Assembly: GCF_018333215.1 (NCBI RefSeq)
Contig: NZ_BORO01000030.1
Coordinates: 1-43,939, forward strand
DNA from: Oceanobacillus sp. J11TS1
GTDB lineage: Bacteria; Bacillota; Bacilli; Bacillales; Amphibacillaceae
DNA length: 43,939 nucleotides
Direction: 5' to 3'
Of the stretch, positions 1 through 7,838 are shown piece after piece; position 1 is the first letter of the stretch, and the number at the start of each line of letters is the position of its first letter. The position numbers were made by a program, and so were the translations under genes. The notes below the pieces were generated by a model. The model had not been told where the DNA came from. It did not search any database and worked only from the letters and a program-made list of their open reading frames with translations.

Positions 1-120
1 GTTCATAGGCCAAGACCCAACTATGGAAAAAAGCGTTGGCCTTACCACCAAGGCTACCATGCCCACTACTCCATGTAAAACCGGTGCACTTCCTGGGAAT
101 TTACACATACTTATTGACAG
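1..120. other. Unassigned left edge of window
   Basis: This stretch precedes the first repeat array. Plus frame 1 is open from the window edge to a TAA at 76-78 (25 codons, rich in His, Arg and Tyr), and minus-strand frames are also open, so it could be the end of a gene cut by the window. No frame was recognised and no ribosome site supports a start. Confidence 0.3.
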
Positions 121-460
121 TACCCGCGTTGCTATATTTTCGAGCGGGTTCAGACTTAGTTGGAGCGCGTTGCTATATTTTCGGAGCGGGTTCAAACTTA
201 GTTGGAGCGCGTTGCTATACTTTCGAGCGGGTTCAGACTTAGTTGGAGCGCGTTGCTATATTTTCGAGCGGGGGTTCAAACTTAGTTGGAGCGCGTTGCT
301 ATACTTTCGAGCGGGTTCAGACTTAGTTGGAGCGCGTTGCTATATTTTCGAGCGGGTTCAAACTTAGTTGGAGCGCGTTGCTATATTTTCGAGCGGGTTC
401 AAACTTAGTTGGAGCGCGTTGCTATACTTTCGAGCGGGTTATCTATTTTCCGAGCGGAAT
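121..460 (+). repeat. GAGCG tandem array A (41-bp unit)
   Basis: Tandem repeat of a 41-bp unit with seven complete copies starting at 162, 204, 245, 288, 329, 370 and 411, plus partial copies at both ends. Each unit has two GAGCG cores: one as GGAGCGCG and one as CGAGCGGG, separated by TTGCTATATTTT on one side and TTCARACTTAGTT on the other. The cores start at 142, 163, 184, 205, 225, 246, 266, 289, 309, 330, 350, 371, 391, 412, 432 and 452, so the spacing is 20-21 bp apart from one 23-bp step. Two linked variants (TATA[T/C] with CA[A/G]AC) largely alternate, hinting at an 82-bp dimer. Long open frames here arise because the unit has few stops; none has a ribosome site. Confidence 0.95.
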
Positions 461-636
461 CAGACCATCGATAACATTTGCTAAATTTTATACTTCCTAA
501 ACGTATAAAAAGAGAAACCCGTACTGTTATCAAATTCTTTCATTAGAATTCAAATCAGTTTGGACTTCTCTTTAAATATAGTGATTTTATACCCGTTTTG
601 CTACTCTTCTTTATTCGCTTTTAACTCAACAAATAA
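461..636. other. Intergenic, between array A and the phosphoesterase
   Basis: AT-rich non-coding sequence downstream of the minus-strand phosphoesterase. A weak stem (AAGAGAAA near 510 pairing with TTCTCTTT near 566, long loop) could help end that transcript, but I see no convincing terminator or gene. Confidence 0.4.
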
Positions 637-1449
637 TCATAATTCGTGATAGGTTATTTCTGGTCGGCTTCCGATACGGATGTTTACCCCCGTCTGTCCC
701 AGTCCTTCACTAATATAAAATGGGCGGCCGTTATAATAGTGCAATCCTTTCACCATTTTCATTTTTACTAATTTCCCCATTTTCACTAAGTGATATGGTT
801 TTGGCCAGTAGATTTGCCCGCCATGAAAATGTCCAGACAACAAATAATCAAAATGATAGTTCGACATGCTTAACACAATATTTGGGTCATGCGTCAGCAC
901 CAGGTTATATCCTTGCCCCAGCCCATCATATGATTTTTCAATATTGCTTCGCTTGGTACTGAAATCATCAATACCGATAATATTTAATGCTTTTCCAGCA
1001 ACTTCAATTCTTTCATGCTCATTCTGCATCGTTTTAAATCCGTAATTATTTAATATATCTTTTAACTCATTAAAATTCTCATTTTGTAGAACATAATCGT
1101 GGTTTCCAAAAACAGCATACGACCCATATGCAGGGTTTAGCTGTGCAAGAGCTTCTAAATATGGAACTAACTTCGGGATACCTTGTTTACGATCAAGAAA
1201 ATCACCTGTTAATGCAATCAAATCAATAGGCTGATCTTTTAAATCTTGATAAAGTTTTTCAGGAGAGATAGATATATTTTCTAAATGCATATCTGAAATA
1301 TGCAGGATGCGTAGGGAAGAATGCATCGTTGTGGAATCCACTTCATCTATTTTTATATGATTGATTGTCACGGATTTCGTGTTTTTGTAACCCTTATAAA
1401 AATAGGAAGCTATTAGAATTGTAATAATCGTAATGATTACGTATGTCAT
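637..1449 (-). CDS. ykoQ: YkoQ-like calcineurin-fold metallophosphoesterase, membrane anchored
   Basis: A 270-residue metal-dependent phosphoesterase. An N-terminal hydrophobic segment (about residues 2-17) anchors it in the membrane. The dimetal motifs follow in the usual order: D53-x-H55 in ISDMHLE, GDFLD at 82-86, GNHD at 115-118, a later THDP, and GHFHGG near 206-211. The layout matches the YkuE/YkoQ class of Bacillus phosphoesterases; the substrate is unknown. YkoQ is chosen over YkuE because YkoP- and YkoN-like genes follow at 2214 and 3180, as in the B. subtilis ykoN-ykoP-ykoQ neighbourhood. The ATG is preceded by a GGAGGTTG-type ribosome site. The gene sits alone between repeat arrays A and B. 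The family is certain, the exact orthology less so. Confidence 0.85.
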   Translation of the reverse strand: MTYVIITIITILIASYFYKGYKNTKSVTINHIKIDEVDSTTMHSSLRILHISDMHLENISISPEKLYQDLKDQPIDLIALTGDFLDRKQGIPKLVPYLEALAQLNPAYGSYAVFGNHDYVLQNENFNELKDILNNYGFKTMQNEHERIEVAGKALNIIGIDDFSTKRSNIEKSYDGLGQGYNLVLTHDPNIVLSMSNYHFDYLLSGHFHGGQIYWPKPYHLVKMGKLVKMKMVKGLHYYNGRPFYISEGLGQTGVNIRIGSRPEITYHEL

Positions 1450-1738
1450 TTAATCAACCTCCTCCATTTCATTATAAAAGAGAATCATAGATATTTTTAG
1501 TAGTAATATATGGTTAAAATGACATACAAACAAATGTAACTCTTATTTTTCCATAAGCACTTCCTTAAAAAGAAGGATAAAAAGAACCGAATTGACTAAA
1601 GCCTCAAGCGTTCTGAGCTTTGACTAAATAGGCTTCAAAAACAGCTAGAGAAAATTGCATTAATAGTATGGGGGACGATAGATTAAGCAGCGCTTTAATG
1701 TGAAAGCACTCCTCTAGATTGGGGTGGGACTTCGGGAA
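1450..1738. other. Intergenic upstream of the phosphoesterase
   Basis: No supportable gene. The promoter of the minus-strand phosphoesterase must lie here. TTGACTAAA occurs twice (near 1593 and 1620), flanking a small imperfect stem; its meaning is unclear. A minus frame at 1604-1792 is open but runs into the repeat array and lacks a ribosome site. Confidence 0.4.
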
Positions 1739-2095
1739 GGAGCGCATAGCCTTATTTTCGAGCGGTTTGAGTATTGGGTGGAGCGCGTACACTTTTGTTC
1801 GAGCGGATTTTGCCTTGGTTGGAGCGCCTAGCCTTTTGTTTGAGCGGATTTAGCATTGGGTCGAGCGCGTAGCCTTATTTTCGAGCGGGTTGAGTATTGG
1901 GTGGAGCGCGTACACTTTATTTTCGAGCGGGTTTTGCCTTGGTTGGAGCGCCTAGACTTTTTTCGAGCTGGTTCGGCATTGGGCGGAGCGCGTACACTTT
2001 TTTTCGAGCGCAGGCAACATTTGTTGGAGCGCTTAACCTTATTTCCGAGCGGGCACGGCACTTGTTGGAGCGCTTAACCTTATTTCCGAGCGAGG
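1739..2095 (+). repeat. GAGCG array B with 123-bp higher-order repeat
   Basis: Eighteen cores start at 1740, 1760, 1781, 1801, 1822, 1842, 1863, 1883, 1904, 1925, 1946, 1965 (degenerate, GAGCT), 1986, 2006, 2027, 2047, 2068 and 2088. The spacing is 20 or 21 bp throughout except one 19-bp step, mean about 20.5. Cores alternate between GGAGCGC and CGAGCGG contexts as in array A, but the spacers differ (GTATTGGGTG, TGCCTTGGTT, TACACTTT). Block 1759-1842 recurs almost unchanged at 1882-1965, an offset of 123 bp or three 41-bp units. Open frames across it on both strands are artefacts of the repeat. Confidence 0.95.
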
Positions 2096-2138
2096 GGCGG
2101 CATAAAGTGGCTTGCATAGAAGGTAATCCATAAAGAAA

Positions 2139-2170
2139 ACTGGGCAAGTAGCCTAAAAGGCGACTGCCCT
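2139..2170 (-). terminator. Terminator of the ykoP-like gene
   Basis: Read on the minus strand, GGGCAGTCGCC pairs with GGCTACTTGCCC around a TTTTA loop and is followed by AGTTTTCTTT. It lies 44 bp past the stop of the gene at 2214-2777. Confidence 0.7.
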
Positions 2171-2213
2171 AATTAAAACTGCAATTACTTATTCCAAGAC
2201 CATTCAAATGGCA

Positions 2214-2777
2214 TCATTTTACATGGTATTTTTCTAATAGTTCATCTTTCGACATTATGAGGTACATTGGGGTTGGGATTTCCTTTTTCAATTTTTGGGA
2301 TGCTATCATATGAATCGGAAATAAAGAAAATTGCTTAAACCATCTATAGTATTTGTTTTGAAAAGGATACACTTCAAAGCCTAATTTTCTGCAGCCTTTG
2401 TGCAATGTTGTAATCCCGATAAGTCCTTTAATATGATTCATGTAACCGTGTGAATAAATGAAATTAGCCAGCGATGGAAGAGATTCCTTTACCATTTTAT
2501 ATATCTCTAATGCTCTTCTTATGTCATTGTCATAAGCTTGGACTTCCTTTAATAACTTCACATTATGCAAATGAATTTTTAACAGAATATCGTTTTTATG
2601 AATGACTGTCCCATCCATTAATGTTATCTTTCTTCCTTTATATTTCGTAAGCCTTACACGTATAATGGATCGGTTTCCGGGTTTATTTTCGACATATTCC
2701 AGCCGTGTCAAATCGTAATAGATAGGGTCCCATACACTCCAAATCCGTAAACACGTGCTCTTCATATTGATTCTCAT
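2214..2777 (-). CDS. ykoP: YkoP-like protein of unknown function
   Basis: A 187-residue soluble basic protein resembling the B. subtilis YkoP family: an N-terminal IWSVWDPIYYDLTRLEY stretch, then VRLTKYKGRKITLMDGT, then KNDILLKIHLHNVKLLKE, then a helical half with IKGLIGITTLHKGCRKLGFE. These conserved blocks are known in the family, but no activity is established to my knowledge. It has no signal peptide or membrane segment. It is divergent from the glycosyltransferase at 3180 and separated from the YkoQ-like gene by array B. In B. subtilis the three genes lie together, so a shared process, perhaps lipid- or envelope-related, is an inference. A second ATG lies 4 codons in (2765); the true start is uncertain between these. 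Confidence 0.7.
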   Translation of the reverse strand: MRINMKSTCLRIWSVWDPIYYDLTRLEYVENKPGNRSIIRVRLTKYKGRKITLMDGTVIHKNDILLKIHLHNVKLLKEVQAYDNDIRRALEIYKMVKESLPSLANFIYSHGYMNHIKGLIGITTLHKGCRKLGFEVYPFQNKYYRWFKQFSLFPIHMIASQKLKKEIPTPMYLIMSKDELLEKYHVK

Positions 2778-3179
2778 CGTCGTAACCTCTCACAAATATA
2801 ATGAAATCCACTCAATGAGTTCGAAGCTCAAGGCATGCTGGTGAAAAAGCAAACAAAGTTTTTATAATGGTAAAAGTTCTACTTCGATATACTTTTTGCT
2901 TTTCACCGCTCAGCTGAATCGTTAGGCATTGTCTTGAGCATCGACCCTTTCAAGTCTTACCGGCAGTATTTCCTGCTTCCATCGTAAAATCCTAATCTTG
3001 GGCCTTATTGCCAGCAATACTGAAATAAAATACAGTTTTATTTTGGGTTGGTTTGCAGATACTATTACAGGAATATTAAAGTAAAAATTAATCTTAACAC
3101 CATCATTCCATCTGTTTTAACTATCATTTCAGTGCGAGCTAAAAACCAATTTAACGAATGTTCGAAAGGAGAGATAGGG
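2778..3179. other. Divergent promoter region with long imperfect inverted repeat
   Basis: Gene-free region between the YkoP-like (minus) and glycosyltransferase (plus) genes. It contains CTCAAGGCATGC..GGTGAAAAAGCAAA (2827-2853) and its imperfect complement TTTTGCTTTTCACC..GGCATTGTCTTGAG (2894-2937). A TATAAT (2863-2868) lies in the loop between the arms, with only a weak -35 candidate about 18 bp upstream. Confidence 0.45.
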
Positions 3180-4280
3180 ATGTTTCGAGTATTATTTATG
3201 CCTTTCCTGCGGATACCTTCTGGACATCATCACGCAGCAGACAGTATAAAAGATCAGCTGGAATATTCTGACGAGATATCAGAAGAAATTGATTATGACA
3301 AACTTGAGATATTATCCCATTGCTTTGGTAAGTTGGAGTCATTTATTTCTTCGCTCTATTTACAATCCATCCACAAAGTTCCTGCTATTTATAGCCAAAT
3401 TTATAGGTTTTCCGTTGTGAAAGGATCTAAAAGTAAAATTTATCAATTCTATGACCGCTTATTTTTAAAGAAAATGCTCCAGGCGTTAGAAGCACGGGAT
3501 CCCCATTTGGTTATATGCACTCATTCTCTTCCTTCTTATCTGTTAAGCAAATTAAAAGAAAACAACCAATGGTCTGGAAAGGTTGTAAATGTTTATACGG
3601 ATTATTTCGTCAATGATTTATGGGCAATAAATCATATTGACTATCATTTTGTTCCAAGTGAACACGTAAAACAAGAATTAAAAGAAAAAGGTGTCCTTGA
3701 AAAAAACATTCGCGTGACAGGTATTCCTATTCATCCTATTTTTAAACAACAAACCCGCGGGAATCGAAAAGCGAAAGAAAAGTTAATTGTTTTAGTCAGT
3801 GGAGGAAATATGGGAGCAGGTTCCATTGAAAAATTACTTCAGTCACTAAACGCCTCAGGCACTATTTCGTATTATGTACTATGCGGTAAAAACCACGTAT
3901 TATACAGAAAAATTCAGCAACTTCATAACTCTGAAATAAAGGCTATTCCTTACCTTCGTTCCAAAGAGGATATGAATAAATTATATGACAAAGCAGATGC
4001 CATCATTACCAAGCCTGGAGGGGTTACCGTGACAGAGTGCCTATGGAAAAAGCTCCCTATCTTTGTGTATGAAGCATTGCCAGGGCAGGAAGAATTCAAC
4101 TTGCATTATTTAAAAAGGCAAGGGCTTGTTTTTCATTTAGAGGATTGGAAGGATTCCTCAAAAAATATGGAAGAACAGATTTTAAATAGACTGCAAGAAG
4201 AACACCAGCAATGGGACGTTTTCCACCAGGGCATTGAAAATGAGGACATCGCACAAATTATTAAAGAGGTACTTTGCTAA
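3180..4280 (+). CDS. ykoN: YkoN-like glycosyltransferase (MGDG synthase / UgtP type)
   Basis: A GT-B-fold glycosyltransferase of the UgtP/MGDG-synthase group (366 residues). The N-terminal half begins MFRVLFMPFLRIPSGHHHAA, the family's acceptor-side signature, and continues with VICTHSLPSYLL and VYTDYFVNDLWA. The C-terminal half has VLVSGGNMGAGS and ends with the nucleotide-sugar site ITKPGGVTVTECLWKKLPIF. Such enzymes add sugar from a UDP-sugar to diacylglycerol or a related lipid at the inner membrane face; this protein's acceptor is not shown. The frame is open from 3048, but ATG 3180 is preferred because GAAAGGAGAG lies just upstream and the family motif starts there. It resembles B. subtilis YkoN, matching its YkoP/YkoQ-like neighbours. 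Confidence 0.85.
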   Translation: MFRVLFMPFLRIPSGHHHAADSIKDQLEYSDEISEEIDYDKLEILSHCFGKLESFISSLYLQSIHKVPAIYSQIYRFSVVKGSKSKIYQFYDRLFLKKMLQALEARDPHLVICTHSLPSYLLSKLKENNQWSGKVVNVYTDYFVNDLWAINHIDYHFVPSEHVKQELKEKGVLEKNIRVTGIPIHPIFKQQTRGNRKAKEKLIVLVSGGNMGAGSIEKLLQSLNASGTISYYVLCGKNHVLYRKIQQLHNSEIKAIPYLRSKEDMNKLYDKADAIITKPGGVTVTECLWKKLPIFVYEALPGQEEFNLHYLKRQGLVFHLEDWKDSSKNMEEQILNRLQEEHQQWDVFHQGIENEDIAQIIKEVLC

Positions 4281-4312
4281 GGCAGAAGACATTTTGAATC
4301 CCCCTATAAACG

Positions 4313-4344
4313 AAAAAAGGAGCCCTCTAGAGGCACCTTTTTTT
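4313..4344. terminator. Bidirectional terminator between glycosyltransferase and katE
   Basis: AAAAAAGG and CCTTTTTTT flank a perfect CCTCTAGAGG palindrome. The A-run on one side and T-run on the other let the hairpin end both converging transcripts. Confidence 0.8.
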
Positions 4345-4349
4345 GTTTG

Positions 4350-6410
4350 TTACGATATCGTTCGATCCCAAAAACGATGTGCAGCTATGGCATCAATAAA
4401 TCGCTTTGAAAATTGCTCTGGCTGATGATTATTTACAACAACACCTGTTTTACTTGGCATTTGCAATTCATTAAACCATCGCTCCCCTTCCTCAGCGATG
4501 CCAATCGGTTTATAATGATCAAACGCCTCCTGCATAAACAATTTAGCTTTTTTCTTAAACGTATTATCCGCTTGTGTTCCGCCAACCGTATACACAGCAT
4601 CAAATATAACTGATGAAGCAGTTGTAAACGTATGCTTGGCTATAAGTTCGCTGTTATCATCCGCACGTATAGGCCCGAGCCTATCACTTATAATTTCTGC
4701 TTTAACCCCTGCTGCTTGCAGCGTCTCGATCACTTTTTTGGTTTCCGCACCGTGAAATCCATCAGCAATAATGACAGCCGTTCTGCGGGTTTTGGCTAAT
4801 TTCGGGGTATTCTCCTGGCTTAAGGCAGGTGACTTTTTGGTTATCTTTAATTGAACCTCTGCTGGAGGTACATTCACATCAATCTTTTCTGCGATTGCAG
4901 CAGCCATGGCATGATCAACGATAGCAAACATATCGACAATTTTCTGCTGGATAGGCTTATATTGCACTTTACCGACCTCAAAACAAAATGCATTTATAAT
5001 ATGCTTTTTTTCAGCGTCGCTCATGCTGTTCCAAAATAATCTTGCTTGACTAAAATGATCGTCAAAGCTTTTGCTTCTCGCTCTGATTTTATGTCCTTCA
5101 ACCTTCTCTTGATAATGTGCAAAGCCGCCGTCCTTCTCGTCTACGGTATGTGGAGAATTATTAGCTAGCGAATTATTTCGATAAGAGACTTGTCCTTTAT
5201 TTATCGTTTGGCGGTGAAATCCATCACGTTGGTTATTATGGAACGGACAAACTGGGCGGTTAATTGGGATCTCGTGAAAGTTTGGACCGCCAAGCCGAAG
5301 CAGCTGTGTATCCGTGTAGGAAAATAATCGCGTTTGAAGCAGGGGATCATTTGTAAAGTCAATCCCGGGCACGACGTTACCTACATGAAAAGCAACTTGT
5401 TCCGTTTCCGCAAAAACGTTATCAACGTTTCGATTCAACGTCATTTTACCGATAATTTCGACAGGAACATCTTCTTCTGGCCAGATCTTCGTTGAATCCA
5501 AAATATCAAAGTCAAATGCAAATTCATCTTTTTCCTCTAAAATTTGAACCCCAAGTTCAAACTCAGGATAGTCCCCCATATTGATCGCTTCCCAAAGATC
5601 ACGGCGGTTAAAATCCGGATCCTTCCCGCCTAACTTTTCAGCTTCGTCCCAAACGAGCGAATGGGTGCCTAGAACTGGTTTCCAGTGGAACTTAACAAAA
5701 TGGGATTTCCCTTCCTCATTCACAAACCGGAATGCATGCACACCAAACCCTTCCATCATCCTAAAACTTCGAGGAATAGCTCGATCACTCATCAGCCACA
5801 TTACCATATGAGCAGACTCCTGATTTTGTGAAACCCAGTCCCAGAATGTATCATGAGCAGCACTTGCTTGCGGCATTTCATTATGCGGCTCTGGTTTAAT
5901 GGCATGAACCACATCAGGGAATTTCATACCGTCTTGGATAAAAAAGACAGGAATATTATTGGCCACTAAATCAAAATTCCCTTCCTCTGTATAGAATTTT
6001 GTTGCAAATCCTCTGGCATCTCTGGGGGTATCCTTCGATCCACGTGACCCGACAACGGTGGAAAAACGGACGAACACAGGTGTCTTTACATTCGGATCAT
6101 GTAAAAATTTTGCTCTGGTAAATTGTTTCATTGATTTATATACTTGAAATTCTCCATGAGCAGCAAAACCTCGCGCATGTACGACCCGTTCTGGGATGCG
6201 CTCATGATCAAAATGAGTCATTTTCTCACGGAAATGAAAATCTTCTATCAGCGTCGGTCCTCTTTCTCCTGCTGTTAGAGAACGTGCATCTTCCGTTAAT
6301 TTAAGACCTTGATTCGTCGTCAACTTTTTATCTTCACTATCAGCGCTCCGAAAATATTCCAACTGCTCATTTTTACTATTTTTATTTATTTTTTTATCCT
6401 CATTTATCAT
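4350..6410 (-). CDS. katE: Large-subunit catalase KatE
   Basis: Heme catalase of the large-subunit clade (HPII/KatE type, 686 residues, the length of B. subtilis KatE). It converts hydrogen peroxide to water and oxygen in the cytoplasm. The catalytic distal His is H78 in [13 protein letters not shown], the distal Asn is N151 in [14 protein letters not shown], and the proximal heme-ligand Tyr is in RLFSYTDTQ near residue 365. From about residue 550 a DJ-1/GATase-like domain follows ([17 protein letters not shown]), which marks the large clade and sets it apart from the short spore catalase KatX. The ribosome site AAAGGAG lies about 11 bp before ATG 6410. In B. subtilis katE belongs to the SigB stress regulon; I saw no clear SigB promoter here. 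Confidence 0.96.
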   Translation of the reverse strand: MINEDKKINKNSKNEQLEYFRSADSEDKKLTTNQGLKLTEDARSLTAGERGPTLIEDFHFREKMTHFDHERIPERVVHARGFAAHGEFQVYKSMKQFTRAKFLHDPNVKTPVFVRFSTVVGSRGSKDTPRDARGFATKFYTEEGNFDLVANNIPVFFIQDGMKFPDVVHAIKPEPHNEMPQASAAHDTFWDWVSQNQESAHMVMWLMSDRAIPRSFRMMEGFGVHAFRFVNEEGKSHFVKFHWKPVLGTHSLVWDEAEKLGGKDPDFNRRDLWEAINMGDYPEFELGVQILEEKDEFAFDFDILDSTKIWPEEDVPVEIIGKMTLNRNVDNVFAETEQVAFHVGNVVPGIDFTNDPLLQTRLFSYTDTQLLRLGGPNFHEIPINRPVCPFHNNQRDGFHRQTINKGQVSYRNNSLANNSPHTVDEKDGGFAHYQEKVEGHKIRARSKSFDDHFSQARLFWNSMSDAEKKHIINAFCFEVGKVQYKPIQQKIVDMFAIVDHAMAAAIAEKIDVNVPPAEVQLKITKKSPALSQENTPKLAKTRRTAVIIADGFHGAETKKVIETLQAAGVKAEIISDRLGPIRADDNSELIAKHTFTTASSVIFDAVYTVGGTQADNTFKKKAKLFMQEAFDHYKPIGIAEEGERWFNELQMPSKTGVVVNNHQPEQFSKRFIDAIAAHRFWDRTIS

Positions 6411-6473
6411 GATGTTAAAAACTCCTTTTTATAGCAAAACTTTTGAACACCTTCTTATAGCTTGTGATTAAAA

Positions 6474-6495
6474 GCCCTCTCTTAATAGAAAGGGC
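6474..6495 (-). terminator. Terminator of the CotF-like gene
   Basis: On the minus strand GCCCTTTCT pairs with AGAGAGGGC (one G-T pair) and is followed by TTTTAATC, 30 bp past the stop at 6525 and ahead of katE. Confidence 0.7.
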
Positions 6496-6524
6496 ATGCC
6501 TGTTTCATCTTGAAAATTTTTTCG

Positions 6525-7139
6525 TTATTGTGATTGAACCGCAGCTGGTGCATAACCTTGTTGCATTTGCATCATATCTTGCGGTGTAAGCTGCGGCACT
6601 TGATAATAACCGTGCTTGTTTTGATACAAAGAAATTTCATAAGCCATCTCAATACAGTTTGGAAGCGAATCTGCTAGAACTCTGCGTACAACAGGATTGG
6701 TTGATTCTAATGCTGCAGTCGCTTTGCCTGGTACACCTGATTTTACTGCACATAACATACTTTGTGCGATGAGCTCATCGTTTATTTCCGTAGGAGCCTG
6801 CATTGGTTTTTTAGGCTGGGAAGGGGGTTTTAACCCATAAGTGACCTGATTATCTTCTTTCATTTTATAGCTTTGTGTTGGATGAGAAGGATCCTTACCT
6901 GTTTTATAGCACTCCAGCGTAATATTATATTCATCTTGCATGAATGCTTTTTGTCTTTCTAAAATATCTCGAAGCTCTGGGCATTTCAGGTGTGCACTTA
7001 GAAGCGTATAGGTGTTAATCGTATTAATTGCACCTGACAATACCTCATGGACATCCAATATTTCGTGTCCCCCGTGATTCATTTGTGATGCCGATGCACT
7101 TGCAGAATTCATTTGTTGGGCGTTTTGATTATTTTGCAT
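6525..7139 (-). CDS. CotF-family spore coat protein
   Basis: A 204-residue protein with a Coat_F-type domain. An N-terminal Asn/Gln/Ser-rich tail (MQNNQNAQQMNSASASASQM) leads into HEILDVHEVLSGAINTINTY, a helical region ending QDEYNITLECYKTG, a proline-rich linker, and a second helical stretch (NPVVRRVLADSLPNCIEMAYEI), then a Gln/Met-rich tail. Coat_F proteins are structural parts of the Bacillus spore coat or occur as sporulation-associated paralogues. The frame is open to 7196, but ATG 7139 is chosen because AGGAGG lies 6 bp upstream. Monocistronic, with its own terminator. Which CotF paralogue it represents cannot be told. Confidence 0.8.
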   Translation of the reverse strand: MQNNQNAQQMNSASASASQMNHGGHEILDVHEVLSGAINTINTYTLLSAHLKCPELRDILERQKAFMQDEYNITLECYKTGKDPSHPTQSYKMKEDNQVTYGLKPPSQPKKPMQAPTEINDELIAQSMLCAVKSGVPGKATAALESTNPVVRRVLADSLPNCIEMAYEISLYQNKHGYYQVPQLTPQDMMQMQQGYAPAAVQSQ

Positions 7140-7343
7140 GAAAATCCTCCTAATAAATTTTTTCTTCGTATATATGGTGACAATAACGGAACACAATTAT
7201 GCATCTAATCGTCTTTTTTATATAAATCATTAAAGTTTTATTTTGGTTGTGAAATACAAGTGAATAATCTGATAAAGAAATACGGAATACTTCCCTATAA
7301 AATGGGGATGGATAAGATGGAAGTAAAAAAGGAGGTAGTTAAG

Positions 7344-7508
7344 ATGGATTCTAAAAAATTTATCGTAGGTGCCATAACGGCAATCCTTTCGATGGGTGTA
7401 TTATTTGGTTGCGCGACGAATAATGATAACCAAGAGCCAGATCCGACTGAGGAACCGAATGAACAAAACCAAGAAGAAAACGTTGACGGAGGCCAAGGGC
7501 GCCAATAG
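7344..7508 (+). CDS. Small acidic lipoprotein
   Basis: A 54-residue predicted lipoprotein. A short signal peptide (MDSKKFIVGAITAILSMG) ends in lipobox VLFGC, and the mature part is a short, very acidic Asp/Glu/Asn/Gln tail with no domain. I do not recognise a family. ATG 7344 follows AAAGGAGGT at a 7-bp spacing; the frame is open upstream to 7260 but those starts lack ribosome sites. It is divergent from the CotF-like gene and convergent with the germination operon. Confidence 0.65.
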   Translation: MDSKKFIVGAITAILSMGVLFGCATNNDNQEPDPTEEPNEQNQEENVDGGQGRQ

Positions 7509-7521
7509 AATAACCTATTTT

Positions 7522-7556
7522 CACACTATAATATCGGATTTATGTATTATAGTGTG
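7522..7556. terminator. Perfect 12-bp inverted repeat after the lipoprotein
   Basis: CACACTATAATA (7522-7533) and TATTATAGTGTG (7545-7556) are exact complements around an 11-base loop. No T-run follows, so it is either an accessory terminator or a protein-binding palindrome. Confidence 0.5.
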
Positions 7557-7570
7557 CGTACATCATTTAG

Positions 7571-7612
7571 AAGGGGCTGAGACAAAAATATTTTGTTCCA
7601 GCCTCTTTTTTT
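7571..7612. terminator. Strong intrinsic terminator
   Basis: GGGGCTGAGACAAAA pairs with TTTTGTTCCAGCCTC and is followed by seven T residues. It lies between the lipoprotein and the converging germination operon. This GGCTG-type hairpin is common in Bacillales. Confidence 0.8.
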
Positions 7613-7648
7613 AGACTTATAAGGATTTTTTTACATCTTGCTGCAATC

Positions 7649-7834
7649 TCAGCTGCCCTTGTTCTTATTCCCAATCTTCTGATTCTCTCTATATCCCTTA
7701 TCCTTCCATGGCGGGTCTCCATATTTATGCAGTTTTTGATTTACTTTATAAACAGCGTATGGAATCAAAAAGGATAAAACGGCACAGAGCAGAATTAAAT
7801 TTTCGGGTAATACCCCCATTACGCGATCCCACAT
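7649..7834 (-). CDS. Small membrane protein at the end of the ger operon
   Basis: A 61-residue protein with one clear membrane helix (LILLCAVLSFLIPYAVYKV) and a basic, hydrophilic C-terminal tail. It starts 4 bp after the GerC stop, so it is almost surely cotranslated with the receptor. Small membrane D-type proteins are known beside several Bacillus germinant receptors, but those usually have two helices and this one shows one, so the link rests on position. Its ribosome site lies inside gerC (GAAAAGAAGCGAG). Function unknown. Confidence 0.65.
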   Translation of the reverse strand: MWDRVMGVLPENLILLCAVLSFLIPYAVYKVNQKLHKYGDPPWKDKGYRENQKIGNKNKGS

Positions 7835-7838
7835 AAAA

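Noticed and set aside
23-367. Open frames with repeated Ser-Ala-Leu-Leu-Tyr-Phe and Val-Gly-Ala-Arg-Cys-Tyr motifs across array A
   Set aside because: The 41-bp unit lacks stops in several frames and is not a multiple of 3; there is no ribosome site and the peptide repeats are a by-product of the DNA repeat.
121-2095. GAGCG arrays as a CRISPR array
   Set aside because: The conserved core is only 5-7 bp, the filler is itself repetitive rather than unique, and no cas genes are present.
1828-2147. Four overlapping open frames on both strands across array B
   Set aside because: Same repeat artefact, with no ribosome site and no family resemblance.
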